Below are positions 1-13,139 of a DNA stretch of 64,000 nucleotides, one piece after another; the stretch's first letter is position 1, and every line of letters begins with the position of its first letter. The DNA comes from Pycnopodia helianthoides (taxonomy: Eukaryota > Echinodermata > Asteroidea > Forcipulatida > Asteriidae). Both the position numbers and the translations under genes were made by a program. The stretch lies in the NCBI GenBank assembly GCA_032158295.1, contig CM063244.1, positions 21,950,815-22,014,814 of the forward strand. The letters are read 5' to 3'. The notes beneath the pieces were generated by a model. It saw only the letters and a list, made by a program, of their open reading frames with translations. It made no database searches and was not told the origin of the DNA.

Positions 1-94
1 CATCAATCTGAATCTGAATTATACAGCCAGCAAAGCATCCTAATGGAAACATCACACCAACTTTTTGTAAAGACAACGGTGAAGAAATTTCAGT

Positions 95-262
95 TTTAGA
101 TGTGGGAGGGAAAACCCCAAAAGAGGGGGAAAACCGACGCAGTCAGGTAAGGACTGTAAACCCAATCCACACGCAAGGCTCCGGTTCGGGAATAGAACCC
201 GGGTCCACAAAGGTGAAAGGCAGGGAAGAAACCACTGAGCCAACCTGACTGCATGAATAAAT
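95..262 (-). mobile_element. SINE family B copy (reverse strand)
   Basis: Read on the minus strand, this has a tRNA-like head (GTTGGCTCAGTGG, then GGGTTCTATTCCC as B box) followed by a body with GTGGATTGGGTTT and CCCACATCTAAAACTG. The same body occurs on the plus strand at 25555-25768, which identifies a dispersed SINE family. Confidence 0.6.
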
Positions 263-1005
263 AATAACATAATCTCTGAATGTTCAACAAGTGTATAATT
301 AATATTTAAGGGTTTTTGTTTGAATGTGAACAATTTGTTTAAAATGCGACTCAGAGAACTGTACGATACTGTGCTATTAAACCTATTTACAAATGCTTTA
401 AAATGGATACATGGTTGACATTGTCTGCATTTATTAGCCGCTCTGAAATGTAATATACATAACCTACACCTTACATTCACAGAGGGGGTTACATATCTTA
501 GTCCCAGTCAACATGTAGATTGGATGAGTAAGGTCACACAGCTGTACCAGATCAGGCAGTATTTGCATCTCATTGACAAAAAGAACTGTCATCTCAAAGG
601 TACAGACTTGTACATTTTGTACATCACATAATATAAGAGATCCTTCACAGCATCATATGCAAGGCTTTGGAACTCTCTGACTGCTTCAACAGTGGTTATC
701 CCATCTTATCGATCTATCATGTGTTCTTTACAGGCCTGGAATTTTATCTTTGAGAGGGCAATGCCATTTTTATTTTTCAAAGGGCACTTCCATTAGAAAA
801 TCATCTGAAAGTCTATGGGAAATTTTTGAAGGGGCACCAAGGCCAAGACCAGGGGCAACAGAGGCATGTCCTCCGTGTAATTCCAGGCCTGTCTTGAATA
901 AGCCCCCTATTCACAATTAATTTACTTTAGTTGTTTTGTTTTTTACTTGCTTTTTGAGTAGGTTTTTAACAAAACAAAAAATTCTACAATGATTATATGA
1001 GGCCG

Positions 1006-1142
1006 TATCCGAATTGGCGTTACGTCACAGTTACGGCTACGACTTGCTGAGGATGTTGCTAAGGACGTCCTATACTTCAACGCATGATGACGCAGTGATC
1101 TAGCCGTAGCCGTAGTTGTAGCTGCCAATTCAGCCACGGCCT
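1006..1142. mobile_element. Short MITE with GGCCGT...ACGGCC ends
   Basis: The left end GGCCGTATCCGAATTGGC and the right end GCCAATTCAGCCACGGCC are near-perfect inverted repeats, and the inner GCCGTAGCC-type motifs are also inverted. A second family member lies at 43139-43267. Confidence 0.55.
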
Positions 1143-1870
1143 AAGCAGTAACCAGTGTTGATTGTATGTACATTTAGCATATCAGTGGTCAGAATTGGAT
1201 GGGAGACCATCCCTATGAAAACTGCCACTTTGGTATTATGTCAAGCATTTTCATGATGGTAAACTAGTCGTACAACATTTTTTTTCTGGTGTGAATTTTT
1301 TTGTTTACTGAACTGCATTATTGGCTTGTATGTAGTATTGAAGAATGGGCAATTTAAGTGTTGTCAAAGTCCAAATTTTGAAATAAAATCAACAGAGTAA
1401 AACCATGACGCTCTTCATTGACTCTAGTAATTTGAGACAATGTTTAGATTGTCAATCGGAGTACACTGATTTGGTGGTCGAGTTCCTGTGCACTGATGAA
1501 TTTAGGAAGGTTCCTGGGGTCAAACCAACGGTTGGGGTTAATACATGACAAATAAAGTCAAGTCAAGTAATCTGATAACATCTAGACATCATTAGTTCTT
1601 ATCAATCTAAACATATCTCCATTTTTTATTTACAATCCATTTACAATGTCCTTTTCTTTGAAACACATGCATGTATGTAAATTTATTTACCTTAACAATC
1701 CTCATGGAACAGATGACATAGATATTCAAATTTTTCATGCCTAACAATTTACAGATAAGTGAATTTACAGTTTAATTACTTACTGTAATGATGTTTGTTT
1801 CTTCTGCAAGTTAGTTAAGATCATGAAAAAATTACACTTCACTGTGTGGATGTCAAGCTGCTCAGAAGTA

Positions 1871-1928
1871 TTAATCAATCAATCAATCAATCACTCAATC
1901 ACTCAATCAATCAAACAATCGATCAATC
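1871..1928 (+). repeat. (AATC)n microsatellite
   Basis: Near-perfect AATC repeats with a few AATCACTC and AATCAAAC interruptions. Confidence 0.85.
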
Positions 1929-3564
1929 AGGGCCCAATATAGCCCTGCGTACTGCGCTTACGGCTCATACAATCATGCGCTTTCAACAGGGTGCCAAAAG
2001 CGGGGCCATGAAATGGAGCCCAAGCGCTATGGTGGAGGTGCAGCACCTGCAGTCTATCTTTGTCAATGTGGGGGGGGGGGGGGGGAAGGGCCTTGAGTTA
2101 GAGGGACCCTGTCGCTCCAACTATGTCTTTGCCACACAATAAACAATATTTGAATGACAATGCCATTGTCTTTAATAATACCAATAATTTTTATAATATT
2201 TAAGTTGCACTAAAGCCGATATAGATACTGTATTCATTGCAATCAACATTTTAAACTACAATTCAAGAACATTATTCAAAAACATAATTTTAATTTTTTT
2301 TATTTTTTACCGACGAGTGGTAAGCACCTGTGCTTTCCGGGTCCGGCGGGGGAAAAACAAAGGCAACTCGGGTAGATTTGAATACACAAGCCCTGCTGGA
2401 CGCACGAGCGTGCACGGGTGTGGAGAGGCCAGTCCGATTGATGTAATCCTGTAGCAGTGTGAGCGTGCAATGCCTAATCGCAGCACTCACAAACAGGAAA
2501 TTCAGATCACATGCACGTTTCTTCCATTTAAATATGATTATGAGTTATTGGGTTCATCATGGACATTATTTGAATATAAAGAGTAATATTTAAGCCATAT
2601 ACAGTACCAACTGATATTCCTTTAATCTCATGGGGGAGGCCTGCCCCGGTGCCCCCTTCTGGTTTCGCCGCTGTTGTGAATTTTTGTTGACTTACCTAAC
2701 CGTTGATAACTGATTGGGCCATCCAATGTTACTTTAAAATACAACACTCTTAAAGAAATGGATACACAATTATTTGTATAGAATACAAGAGCTTATCAAA
2801 AGTTTGTTCAATGCTAAAAGCTTAAAATGATTCAGTAGCTTGGTCTGAACATCAAAATATACAATAAGCCTTGCCAGTTAACCTTAATTTGTTTGTATTT
2901 GTACATGATTGTATTTGGTGAAGTTTGATATAGAGGTTTGGGGGCATTTCTTTGGCTTCCTCAGACAGACTGTGAAATCATTAAGAAAGATAATGAGGCC
3001 AGTATTTGCAAAAGATACAAGATTAAAAGCAAATATTCTTTATGAACTTCACACCTGAAGCAAATGTTTTAATCATGCCTATCACATCAGTGTTTCTCCC
3101 TCACTGAGATCTACTGATCAAATGCCAAGTCCAGTCAAAATTCTGTCCAAATAGTCCAGCTGGGCTAGTAAACTGCTTTCCACTGCTACATGTAAACCAC
3201 TGATTGTTCATACTAGTTCAAATATTACGTCTCATGCAAATTACCATGTTGCACGGAAGCCCTTAAAATAGGGACCAGTGAGAAAGCTGGCAGACCAGTG
3301 AAATGATAATTTAAATGGACCCACTGGCTAAGCACTGAAAAAGTTGACGCATTGAAAAAAAATAGACTGACTGGTGACTTCACTAGTTACTTTTAGTTTT
3401 GTTAGGGAGAAATGCACAATTAACCAAGGGGTAACTCGAGGTTGAACCAGAAATACCCCTGGGTAAACCTTTAAAAAAGCCTTGAGTTACCGCCTGTTTA
3501 ATTTTGCATTCCTCCCTTAGCCACCCACTTGCCTAAGCCAGTAGAGACTTCATGCCGCTATTGT

Positions 3565-4036
3565 CGGCATGACGTGGCCGAGCGGGTAAGAGCACCAGAC
3601 TCAAGCTCTGGTGTTTCTGATCAGTAGAGTGTGGGTTCAAGTCCCGGACTTGACACTTGACCCATCCTTGAGCAAGACACTTAACCATTATTGCTTTGCG
3701 CACTCCGAGTGGGACGGGAAGCCTATGGTCCAATGTGTTGCGTAATGCACATAAAACACCTGTACACTTATCAGTAACACATGGGGTTCGCTCCAGTGTT
3801 TCTGGCATGGTAGGCTGCAGCATAGAGCGAGGAAAGCTGCAGTAAGTTTGCGCCACATCACCCTGTAAACCGTTACAAGATGCAACATGTACATGTATAT
3901 AAACATGTACAGTAGGTCTAATAATTCCAAACAGAGCTCTTCATGCATGTGTCAAAGAAGAACATAATGAGTGCTTTGGGACACCCTTCGGGTGTGAAAA
4001 GCACTAACAAGAACTGAGAATTATTATCACTATTAT
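3565..4036 (+). mobile_element. tRNA-Leu-derived SINE (family A)
   Basis: The head GTGGCCGAGCGGGTAAGAGC matches a leucine-tRNA A box region. CAGACTCAAGCTCTGG is a recognisable anticodon arm with CAA, and GGGTTCAAGTCCC is the B box. The body contains TTGAGCAAGACACTTAACC and GGGTTCGCTCCAGTGTTTCTGGC. The 3' end (CACCCTTCGGGTGTGAAAAG, then ATTATT repeats) is typical of marine-invertebrate SINEs. The tRNA part is too degraded to be a working tRNA gene. Confidence 0.75.
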
Positions 4037-4159
4037 TCGTTGGTTGTTAGCTTTGATTTGTGTGTGAATGAATAGTTTGTTTTTCAAATAATTACTGAGA
4101 GTTTGGGTGAAGGCTGTTTCGGAAAAATAGACATAACTGCATCATGGAAAAGAAGACGA

Positions 4160-7100
4160 TCATATGAGGTGCTGTTGATCCTGTGTATATTTGAATCCCG
4201 GCTGTACAGCAGACCTCGTCAGTCCCCAGAACATCTCCGGTTTGAGTTTACGCTTGACAGCTGTGAACTTCCAGCCCATGTGGTTGGTACAGTGTCGACA
4301 TTGCAGAATGGTCCAGGCATACCTAGTAGTGGCAAACGTAATCAAACATAATTTGATGCTTAACCATCCAACAAAAACACCTGGATAGTGGCCACTTATT
4401 TGGCAAGCAAATTCAATTTGTTTTCATGCCAACGTCCTTTTTATGAGTATAAAATGTCTAACATTCCAAATTTAGCATTTGGCACCCCTGAAGAAAGATA
4501 TTGACAAAATAGGGAGACAGTTTTTTGCTGTTTTCTCAGCAAGTAGACACTGTATTCAGCTGAAACTTTCACATGTGACTTATTATTGTATCTTTCTTAA
4601 TAACTTTGACTATAAATCAGCATTACGTTGACAAAAAACAATCATACCTTTAAAAAGTGTATTTCATTTACAAACTAAGCTCAGCCTATATACAGTTTCC
4701 AGCCTTCATCCATGCGCCAGTATGCACAGACATGACAGACGCTGAGCGGTACTCACCCTGGGAACCAGCTATTCTCCTTGGTGGCTCTACCGACTAGGTT
4801 CAAATTATGAGCGCTGTACAGGGTCAGGGTATCGTGTACATAACCAGCAGGGTTGACATACGCTGCCATTGGACCATCCAAAGACATGCTTTAAAAAAAG
4901 AAGGAAAAAAAACAGTCTCAAAGATTGTATTGGGGCAGTCCATAAGCATCCACTTTTCATCCTTTGACAAATAGCATCAAAGGGGTTGCAAGATTCATAC
5001 ACAACTGGAAATTTTAATTTGTACATGCAGTGAAGAACGACGAGACGATCGCTTAAAATTAATCAAGTACCAGTTTAGAGTGACAGAGAATATTATCATT
5101 TAAAAGATTTTAATATAGAAAAATAGCACTGTATTTACTGCCTCGAGATTGATAAAAACTTCCAGTAGGACGGCGAGCAAATTTCATCTGACAAATCCCT
5201 ACTTGGCCAAGAGGACAGAAGCTGCAGAACTTCTTTGGTACTCAACACCTATCAATTACCATACATGAGCAGAGCTCTATCTCTGTTTGAAAAAAATGTA
5301 TATATATTTTGAATTTATTTGGCAGTTTGGGAGGTGATGGGTGGTGTAATGTAAAACATTTGAAACCTACAACTATTTGTAAAACGGACTATCATGCCAA
5401 TGAACTCCTGCTACCATGGGCGTATGAGGACTCCTTGGTTAAGGGGGCAGAGGGGTTGATTTGCCCAAAATTGTACACAGATAAAAACGTAAGTACTTAG
5501 TACTTTTTGCTTTCTCTGTCCAATTTGTTTTTCTTCTTGCTGTGCCCCAATTTTCCCCACTGTTTTGCCAAAATCTAGGGAGGGGCAGTTGTCCCCCTGC
5601 CCCCCCCTGGGTTGTACGCCTATGCCTGCTATGTGTTGTCTTCTGAGTCTCACCTGAATACATCACTCTTGTTGGCAATATCCAGTCCACATTCAGTGCA
5701 TTGAAGAAATGTACACTGTACAAGAAAACAAAAAATATTTCAGCATCTTTGATTTTGCACAAAGATGAAAGTATGCAGGGAAAACTCATTCTCAGAGAGG
5801 GGTGGATGAGAGGTCTTAAAAAGTAGTACTCTCTATCTGTGCAACACTGAAAATACAGAAAACTTTGGTAACAAATTTCTCCATCTTTCTTTTAAAACTG
5901 TTCTACTAATACAAAAAAAACAGAAATAAAAATCTGTCGTTTAAAACAAACAAAATTCATTGCAGTGAATCACATAAACATTATACATCACTAAAACAAT
6001 GTAGGAAAATAAACTTAACACTAGAAAAGAAAACACAAGGAACATATAGGTCAAAAAGAAAGTAAAATATTGCATGAGAAAAATGTTAACAAATTTCAAC
6101 AAGTTACAGGAGTGAGAGTCATTGCTGATAAAAAGATCTGAATTTAGGATCTTGATTTTAGGGGGTAGGTTGAAATGATGACATTTCCACCTTTTAGTTA
6201 CCCCTGGAGTTACAGATTTCAAGGAGCTTCTGGGAGCAGTATCCTCAGCACCAGACAAGTAGATCAATGAGCATAATTTCTTTATATCTGTGGAAAATTA
6301 CTGCATTTTGTTACACGAGGCAGACATAACAACTAGTCTGAAACCAGATAAAAATCTGAAATTCATCATCCATTACGGTTGAAATCATGGGAAACTGGAG
6401 AATTTTATGATACTGCAGGAGAATATAAAATTATCAAACCCACGTTTCTGAGAATGTCAAGCTCACGGCGTAATCTCTGGACTGGACAGTTGATTTCTAG
6501 AAGTTTCAGTCTCTGTGAATCATCTAGAGGAATATTACTGGCCACCCAGAAGGAAAAATCTATTGACAAAAAAAATGTTGAAACAAAAGACTTTAAACGT
6601 TCTGTTAACAAAAATTATAGAATTTGAGTGTTCTTGTGGAATCCTAAATAAAACAAGAAAGAAATTATTTGTACATTAAGATACAGAAATTGTTTCAATT
6701 TACTTAAGCACGAAATGTATACTAGTATTTCAAACAATATTCAACTGATAAAATATTGTAAAATATTTTAGAAATTGCAACTGTTTTCAAGAATTCCTAC
6801 CTGAGGGTTTTGATGGGACTGTGTCAAATTTAACAGAATCTTCATACCAGCTCTTCAGTTCTGTTTTAATATGTAGCATCAGTACTTCCTAGGTTTAAAA
6901 ATAGGTCAAAGGTCAATTTAAATGAAATCACTTGGTAACTTGAATTCAAATCAAAATCAGAATTAGTCGATGTTAATGACATGCGTCTTAAATAATAACA
7001 GAACTCCTTAAAGGGGGAGGTCCCCCAAAAATTCATTCGTCACTTTTCAGTGTTCCTTGTAATTTTTTTTTTTTAATCTCCAAGTTACCTTGAAGATGCC

Positions 7101-10100
7101 AGGTTCGATTTTTGGCTGATTTGACCCAAAATTTAATTATAAATAGCTATTTCAGAGAATATTTTTTTTTAATAATTTCTTTCAGCGGAAAATCAGGCCA
7201 AGCTGCTTTCAAGCCACTGACGGTCGCCTACCTCAGATGGCAAATCCTTCCATTGCGCCACATCCCCAAACTACAAGACACACACTTCAAAAAGTATTTA
7301 ATAGTAATAGTGGCTTCTTTTATAGCGCTCAAATCCATCACTCAGTGATGCTCATGGCACTCCAACATTATTACCCCTGGTCACCGGGCCATTTATTTTA
7401 TTCCTTTAACCATCTCAGCTCCCTTGGGAGTATACAGCCTGTGCTGTCAAAAATGTAGCACGCCAAGCTAAATCAATAACAAGAACCATCTCTGCCCTCA
7501 CAGGTACCCATTTACCCCTAGGGGAAGAAAAACAATGATAGTAAAGTGTCTTGCTCAAGGACACAAGTGTCAATTGGGATTTGAACCCACACCCTGATGA
7601 CTTCACCACCAGAACTTGAGCCTGATGCACTAAACTGCTCGACCACGACATGGGTAAGTGATATTTGATGAATGGCTATTCCTTAAACAATTTGCCATGA
7701 ACCCTAGACATAGTTTACTAACCCTGCTCTCTGTGACTTCTTGTTTAGTCTTCAAGACTTACATGTCAGTTCATCCAACAATCCACCCCTCCCCATCTCA
7801 AGATCCAAACCCCCCAAGTGATAGAAGAATAATACCCACATATGGTTTTTGAGGCATTGCACGGTAAGGTATCAATGTATATTCGGTTTGCGGTAACACC
7901 ATGTTTGTATCTACTTTGCTGTGTAGAATTTGTTCTTTAGAGAACTTGTCTTGCTATTTGTTCTACTACCGCGGAGTAGATTTTTCGGAATTCGGGAGAC
8001 TTCTCAGTTCTAAAAAGAACTGTCCTGCTTATTAACTACTACCTGAGAGGTAGCCGGAAACCGGCCGGGACTTCTACTTTCGCTTTGTGGATCGGGGGGA
8101 CTTCTCGTAACTAACTGTAATACTCACAGCATCATACATTTCATAGACCCAAGGTGGAATCCAAGTCCATTGAGCGGGTCTCAGGTATCGTTTCCTCCTC
8201 TGTTCTAACCATGCCGTGTCTCTCTCGACACCCTTGGGTTGCCTCAGAGGAGGAATCAGTCTCAATCTATCATGGGACGAGCATCTAGCGCCCTCTAGGG
8301 GATCGGGAAGGTCCCTTTCAGTGATGATGCGAACCCTACCAATAAGGATGCTGGGAAGGAAATACAGAGTGTACTCAATCAAACAACTTTTCTGAAAAGC
8401 ATCGCAGCTTTCTCTTGAAATTCCCTCTTTTGTACTTGTATACCCTTGCAATATACCAGGTTTAAAGGTATTATACAGAATTTGGTAGAGCTCACCAAAT
8501 TGTCGGAGACAGTGTTAATGTTTTGTGTGATCAACCATATACCGGTACATAAAATAACAAACCTTTGAAATTTGGGGCTTAATTCGTTGTGTGACTCAGG
8601 AGAAAATAGTATAAAGCCATGCACAAACACATTGTCCTTAATTTGCTGTTGAGTTTGTTGAGGTTTTCAGATACAGTTTTCTTGAACATGACTTCATTTC
8701 AAAGAGAAAAATTTCACAGAAAAAAATGGTTCTAGTATGCACTTCATAATCAGTAAGCTTTCAGACTAAAATCAAACAATTTTGTTTTATCCTTGACAAT
8801 CCTGTATAATACCTTTCAGTTCTTCATTCACAGCCAGTATTTTGTAAATGAATTTTTAGTTTATAAAAGGAACACTCTGTAAGTGGTATTTGAAGCTTTG
8901 AATGGTGTAGATAGTAGGAAGTAACTGTTACTAGTAAACTTGCGGGAACGGCCATGTGTAAATCTCTTCTGGGAGAAGTGTTGGCTCTGAAAAAAAAAAA
9001 CCTGTTGTTTTAGTTTCAACTCTGTTCGAGGAGAATGGAAGAAGACAAGCAGAGTGAACTGTTTGAAACATAAAGACGACAACATTTTTCCCATGAGAGA
9101 TTTACACACGGTTGTACCCCTTAAAGTACATATAAAAGTTCTTAAAAGTTCTTACTAAAGTTCAACCCTTGATTAAGAACTAACTTTTTTTTAATGAGAC
9201 ATACAATGATGAAAATCATGATTCTACACATTTTTTTAAGATCAACTTACCCATCCGATTGTCTTCTTGTTTCCATTATTTGGAAGCGCTGCCGTCCCGT
9301 TGCTTTAATTCTCATCGTCTCTACACCGCTGTCCTCCTCCTCCTTAGCACTAAAGATCTCTGCCGTCGTGCCAATATTAGTTGGGCTTTCACTATGGCCT
9401 GGCTGCCTGTTATGACTGAAAGGAAACACATGGTAATCAGATACTTATTAGGAAGATCAGCTTCTTGATTTGTCCTTGAAAATATCCTTGTCACAAAGAA
9501 ACCCGGACTTGACAAAGCAAAGACAAAGCAAATTTGAAATAAAAAGCACCGGGATTTGTTGGTCTCTTTTAAGAAATCAGAGTGTGCATTCACCATGAAT
9601 CACAAATCTTGGCCATAAGCCATGTCCGATAATCTGCCAGGGTATGTTGGAATCTAACACCCCCCCCCACCCCCCCATTGAGCCGAATATAAAGATAAAC
9701 AATGGTGGCAGCCTGTCCATTCTAATAATCCTCCTCTGTATAACAAATGGACAAACGTCTAGAATCGGGGATTACACAATAATCCCGGGAAAAGGGGACA
9801 TTTTGAGCAGGATTTCCAGTACCATCTGTCCAAACAAAGCGTGGCACCATAGTTGCCTGCCAGTGCAGGCTACACAACGGATTGTCTGGGTGAATATACA
9901 AGTCGGCCAGTCAACTGACTGCAGAAGGAAAAAAGGACGCTCTGAAGTTGTTCCGGGAATTTACAAACATCCACTTTAAGCCTGTTTGGAAACATTTGGC
10001 ATGTATACACTTCATCACGACGTGAAGTGGCTAAAACAATCACTCTCCCACTTCTTGATTTGAGGTTGTTTCATAAAGAGAACATTTCTAATCAACACTT

Positions 10101-12797
10101 ACTTATCGTGTATCATACCAAATGTACGATTATTCTGTATGACGTGCCTCATCATCGATATGATTCTTTGATTGAAGAGATGAAGAGGAAGGGTCTGGCC
10201 AGGAACAAGGATCACTCCTGGAAGATGCAGAAGCGGCAACGACACATAAACTGTCCTCGTCTAAGACTGTCCTTCCGCTGTACTCTTCAAGATCATTACC
10301 AAGGTACTAAGCGAGAGAAAATAGGAGTTGTATTTTAATTTGACAGTCTTGCTGCCGAGTTAAAGGGTGTGCAAAACATTGGTAAGATTGCAAAAACATT
10401 GATGGCAGATTTCCAAATAACTTACACAATACCAAGATGGTCATTGTAGTAAACTACCCTTGAAATGATTGTGCTTAAAATTCCATTTTTCTTTTTGAGA
10501 AATGAGTAAAACAGTCAGTTTTAATCTCACAAGTCCAAAACCTACTGTTTAAAAACACAGAAAAATGGGGTTTTCACTATTTTCTCGTGACTCTGATGCA
10601 TGTTTCCCATATCTAGATAATTTGGGTCACATAAAGTGCTCAAACCAATCTTTGACAATTACAAATGTTGTTTGCACGCTTTACAAAATTGAAAGACCCA
10701 TTATTTTTGTTTAAATACTTTGTTTACAATTATTTTACCCCTGGTGGTGAATAAAGCACGCAGCACATGATATATGAACCGTGCCAATCACAGAATCAAT
10801 ACAACTGTACAAGGTATAAAGATTCTTCATCAGTAGAACCAAATAAACTGCTGCAATTGTCGTTGCCTGAAAAATAGATACTTACCGAATGGGCAGTTGG
10901 CAGTGAAGCATCATAAGTGACTTTTGTTGGTCTTTTTTTGACTCCGTCACGGTCTAACCTTCCTCTGATGTGGAGACGAAGACGACTTAGAAGACCCTCA
11001 TTGTTATCATCATCTTTTCATATGCAAGAGCAAAACATTTTTATAAAACGTCATCCAACGTAACCCCACAAAAATACAATCTATTGAAAACAAAATGTTG
11101 AAACATAAATTGATGTTTTAAAAGTTTGAAAAATAGAATTAGCCGTTGCAAACTGCTTGCCAACCAAAAGGACCTGTGGTATCAATGCAAACGAATTTGT
11201 AATGGCCTAACGTTTCGAACCCAGCGAGTATTTCTCTTGTAGCCCTTAATAAAGACTCAGTGCTAGAGTCAGAACGTGAGGTCAATACAGAATATTTGCT
11301 TAAAAGTTTATCTGATTGAAACTGGAACAATCAGACTGGAACAAACAGTGTTGTCTTCCTGTTTTTACCACTGTCCGTGGTCCCCAAATTGCAACGATCA
11401 TAACCCAGCTCTGATTCGATGAACAGAGGGTGACAATCGTTGCACCTAATTGTCTCTTTAAAATTGATTAATCCACCAAAACTTTTTCACCTGGTTATGA
11501 TTCAACACTCGGATTGAAAACAATTGGTTGGGAGGGGATTTTATGTTTTAGATTTGATAAATTCCACTTCTTCACAGGATCCAGAGTGAATTGACGCAAG
11601 GGCTGAAGTCTGATAGTACTGTACGTACCTAAAAGCAGACACAACGTATGAGATCAACAAATAGCCTTTTATGGCCTATGGTTTGTGACTAAAAAGATGA
11701 ATGGACCTCAAAGTCAGGTATGCTGTGCACCATATCAAAATCATTTTGCTTTAATGCCTTTATGGGTGCAAGTCAACAGTATGCCCGTGTTTTTTGTTTT
11801 TTTAGGTGATGATTATTTCTGATACATACACTTCATTGAAGAAAAAATATGTTCCACTCAGAAAAAATATTAAATGTAAAGACCTCAGGCCAGGCAGATG
11901 TGTTTTTTATGTAATTTTTACTGATGTACAATGGAATCTGAAGACTGCACACAATTTGGCCCAATATGCAGATAATTCAAAATAGTGCGCAATCTTCGGG
12001 TTGTGGAAACCTGTAGAATACGCTCAACATCCAGATCTCGTAATGCATCAAAGAGTTATTGTCCTGTTTGACCTCAAACCGAGAAATCATGCACGTATTG
12101 GTTGCAAGATTTGCATTGATTTTGAAGCACAGAAAATCTAACTAGTTACTCAGTAACTGCCTGGGACCCTGGGTATTTGATTTCATCTTTAATGACATCC
12201 TTCTGTAAAACAAGAAGCGAAGAGAGTATATCATTATTTATTGGCACTATTTATGAGGCTAATTGAGAATTCAGGCAGTGAAACTACTGCCCTTGGGAGA
12301 CATGAATGTTTGCCTGTGGCACTTTAGTGTAGGCTAGAACTACAAACTACAACTGTCAAAGACAAAATTCTAAAAAGAGGAATGGGTCAGCAGCATACAC
12401 TACACTCTACAGAGACCCATTTCATGAGAACATGGACGTAGAATTCTACCTCCATTTTACTAGTCCATGGACCATGCATAGGTGCATGCATGACGTGGAA
12501 ATGTCATTGGTAATCATAGTGAATCCTTAAGTTAAGTAGACTACGTTTGTAATTGTAGAAAAAAATTCCTCCATCATACACCACGGTCATGACGGTACAG
12601 AAGAGTTTTTTGTTTAGAAAGAGAGTAAACGTTGCCATCACATCTTCACCTTCTTCGGCTGAAGAATCAGCCTCTTCATCCTCCTGGTTAATTTCACCAT
12701 CTAAATCTTCATCGACCTGTCCACCACCATCCCCATCTTCACGTTCCTCCTCCATTTGCTGCATTCTCCCATCTTCCTCGTCCATGTCGTCTGCCAT
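4160..12797 (-). CDS. CRBN: Cereblon, CRL4 ubiquitin-ligase substrate receptor, 10 exons
   Basis: Cereblon docks on DDB1 in the CUL4 ligase and presents substrates for ubiquitination. Coding exons in transcript order are 12650-12797, 10886-11013, 10103-10306, 9251-9415, 8128-8335, 6801-6888, 6444-6559, 5654-5715, 4757-4888 and 4160-4322. All junctions are GT-AG and the phases fit. The model gives about 470 residues (human 442), with a long acidic N-terminus, then SLPTAHSYLG, the LON-like domain ([23 protein letters not shown]) and the C-terminal CULT domain. Zinc cysteines are C358/C361 (QCTEC) and C425/C428 (QCRHC). The three tryptophans of the ligand cage are W414, W420 and W434. The start ATG at 12797 has good context (GCCATGTTT on the plus strand read in reverse). 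Exon 3 carries one extra base near 10248-10250 (AAA where AA is expected), which breaks the frame. The length and alignment on both sides are otherwise intact, so I treat the gene as real with a sequence error or a frameshift allele. Confidence 0.93.
4500..4653 (+). mobile_element. Fragment of family 5 MITE in the last CRBN intron
   Basis: GTAGACACTGTATTCAGCTG, ACTTTCACATGTGACTTATT and ATCAGCATTACGTTGAC match 22800-22920 almost exactly. It ends ATACCTTTAA. Confidence 0.6.
7300..7652 (-). mobile_element. tRNA-Leu-like SINE copy in a CRBN intron
   Basis: On the minus strand this has the head GTCGTGGTCGAGCAG, the arm CAGGCTCAAGTTCTGG, the B box GGGTTCAAATCCC and the body CCTTGAGCAAGACACTTTAC. 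It is the same family as 3565-4036, inserted between CRBN exons 5 and 6. Confidence 0.7.
8462..8818 (+). mobile_element. TTAA MITE, family 4, in a CRBN intron
   Basis: TTAAAGGTATTATACAGAATTTGG at the left and AATCCTGTATAATACCTTTCA at the right. Internal TGTGTGATCAACCATATACC is shared with 35714-36134. Confidence 0.7.
10363..10687 (+). mobile_element. Diverged TTAA MITE in a CRBN intron
   Basis: TTAAAGGGTGTGCAAAACATTGG at the left, TTTTCACTATTTTCTCGTGAC in the centre, and AATGTTGTTTGCACGCTTTAC at the right. The ends are imperfect inverted repeats. Confidence 0.55.
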
Positions 12798-12869
12798 GTT
12801 TGTTTGTTATGATTGACTCGAAATCTCGGCGATTCTCTCGTGGGCTCATCAACTAGACGGAATTTTAAG

Positions 12870-12892
12870 CCACGTGGGGGTATTCGGCCAAT
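12870..12892. promoter_or_regulatory. CCACGTGG palindrome plus CCAAT box, UPR-like site
   Basis: CCACGTGG is both an E-box (CACGTG) and contains the CCACG half-site used by ATF6 and XBP1. A CCAAT box follows with 10 bases between CGTGG and CCAAT. Classical ERSE is CCAAT-N9-CCACG and ERSE-II is ATTGG-N-CCACG. The arrangement here matches neither exactly in orientation and spacing, so a stress-response role is only suggested by the neighbour DNAJB9, a known unfolded-protein-response target in vertebrates. Confidence 0.4.
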
Positions 12893-13139
12893 GGGGTTAG
12901 ACCCCGTGTAGCAGACGACGAACGGTGCGAATTTGTGTGGTAATTGTATGGTACCCTTTTCCTCATTGATTTGTTTTAGAATTAGACGGAACAGGTGCAT
13001 GTGTGTCTCTGTGCATCCGACAAATGACGTATGCTAGAATAGAAGTAGAACTTAAACTAAAGACCTGCGGCAGGCTGCACGTTGCTCATTTTGTGGATCT
13101 TGCATTTTGTGTCATTTTTACTTTTCTGAAAAATAAAAA

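Larger units (their letters stand above)
1..4159. other. Repeat-rich region with no recognised gene
   Basis: It contains a SINE near 95-262, an inverted-repeat MITE at 1006-1142, an (AATC)n tract, a G16 run near 2071-2086 and a tRNA-like SINE at 3565-4036. None of the short open frames has codon structure or recognisable similarity. The CRBN 3' UTR presumably runs into its right end. Confidence 0.6.

Noticed and set aside
3565..3660. tRNA-Leu gene
   Set aside because: The A and B boxes and anticodon arm are recognisable, but pairing is degraded and a SINE body follows directly.
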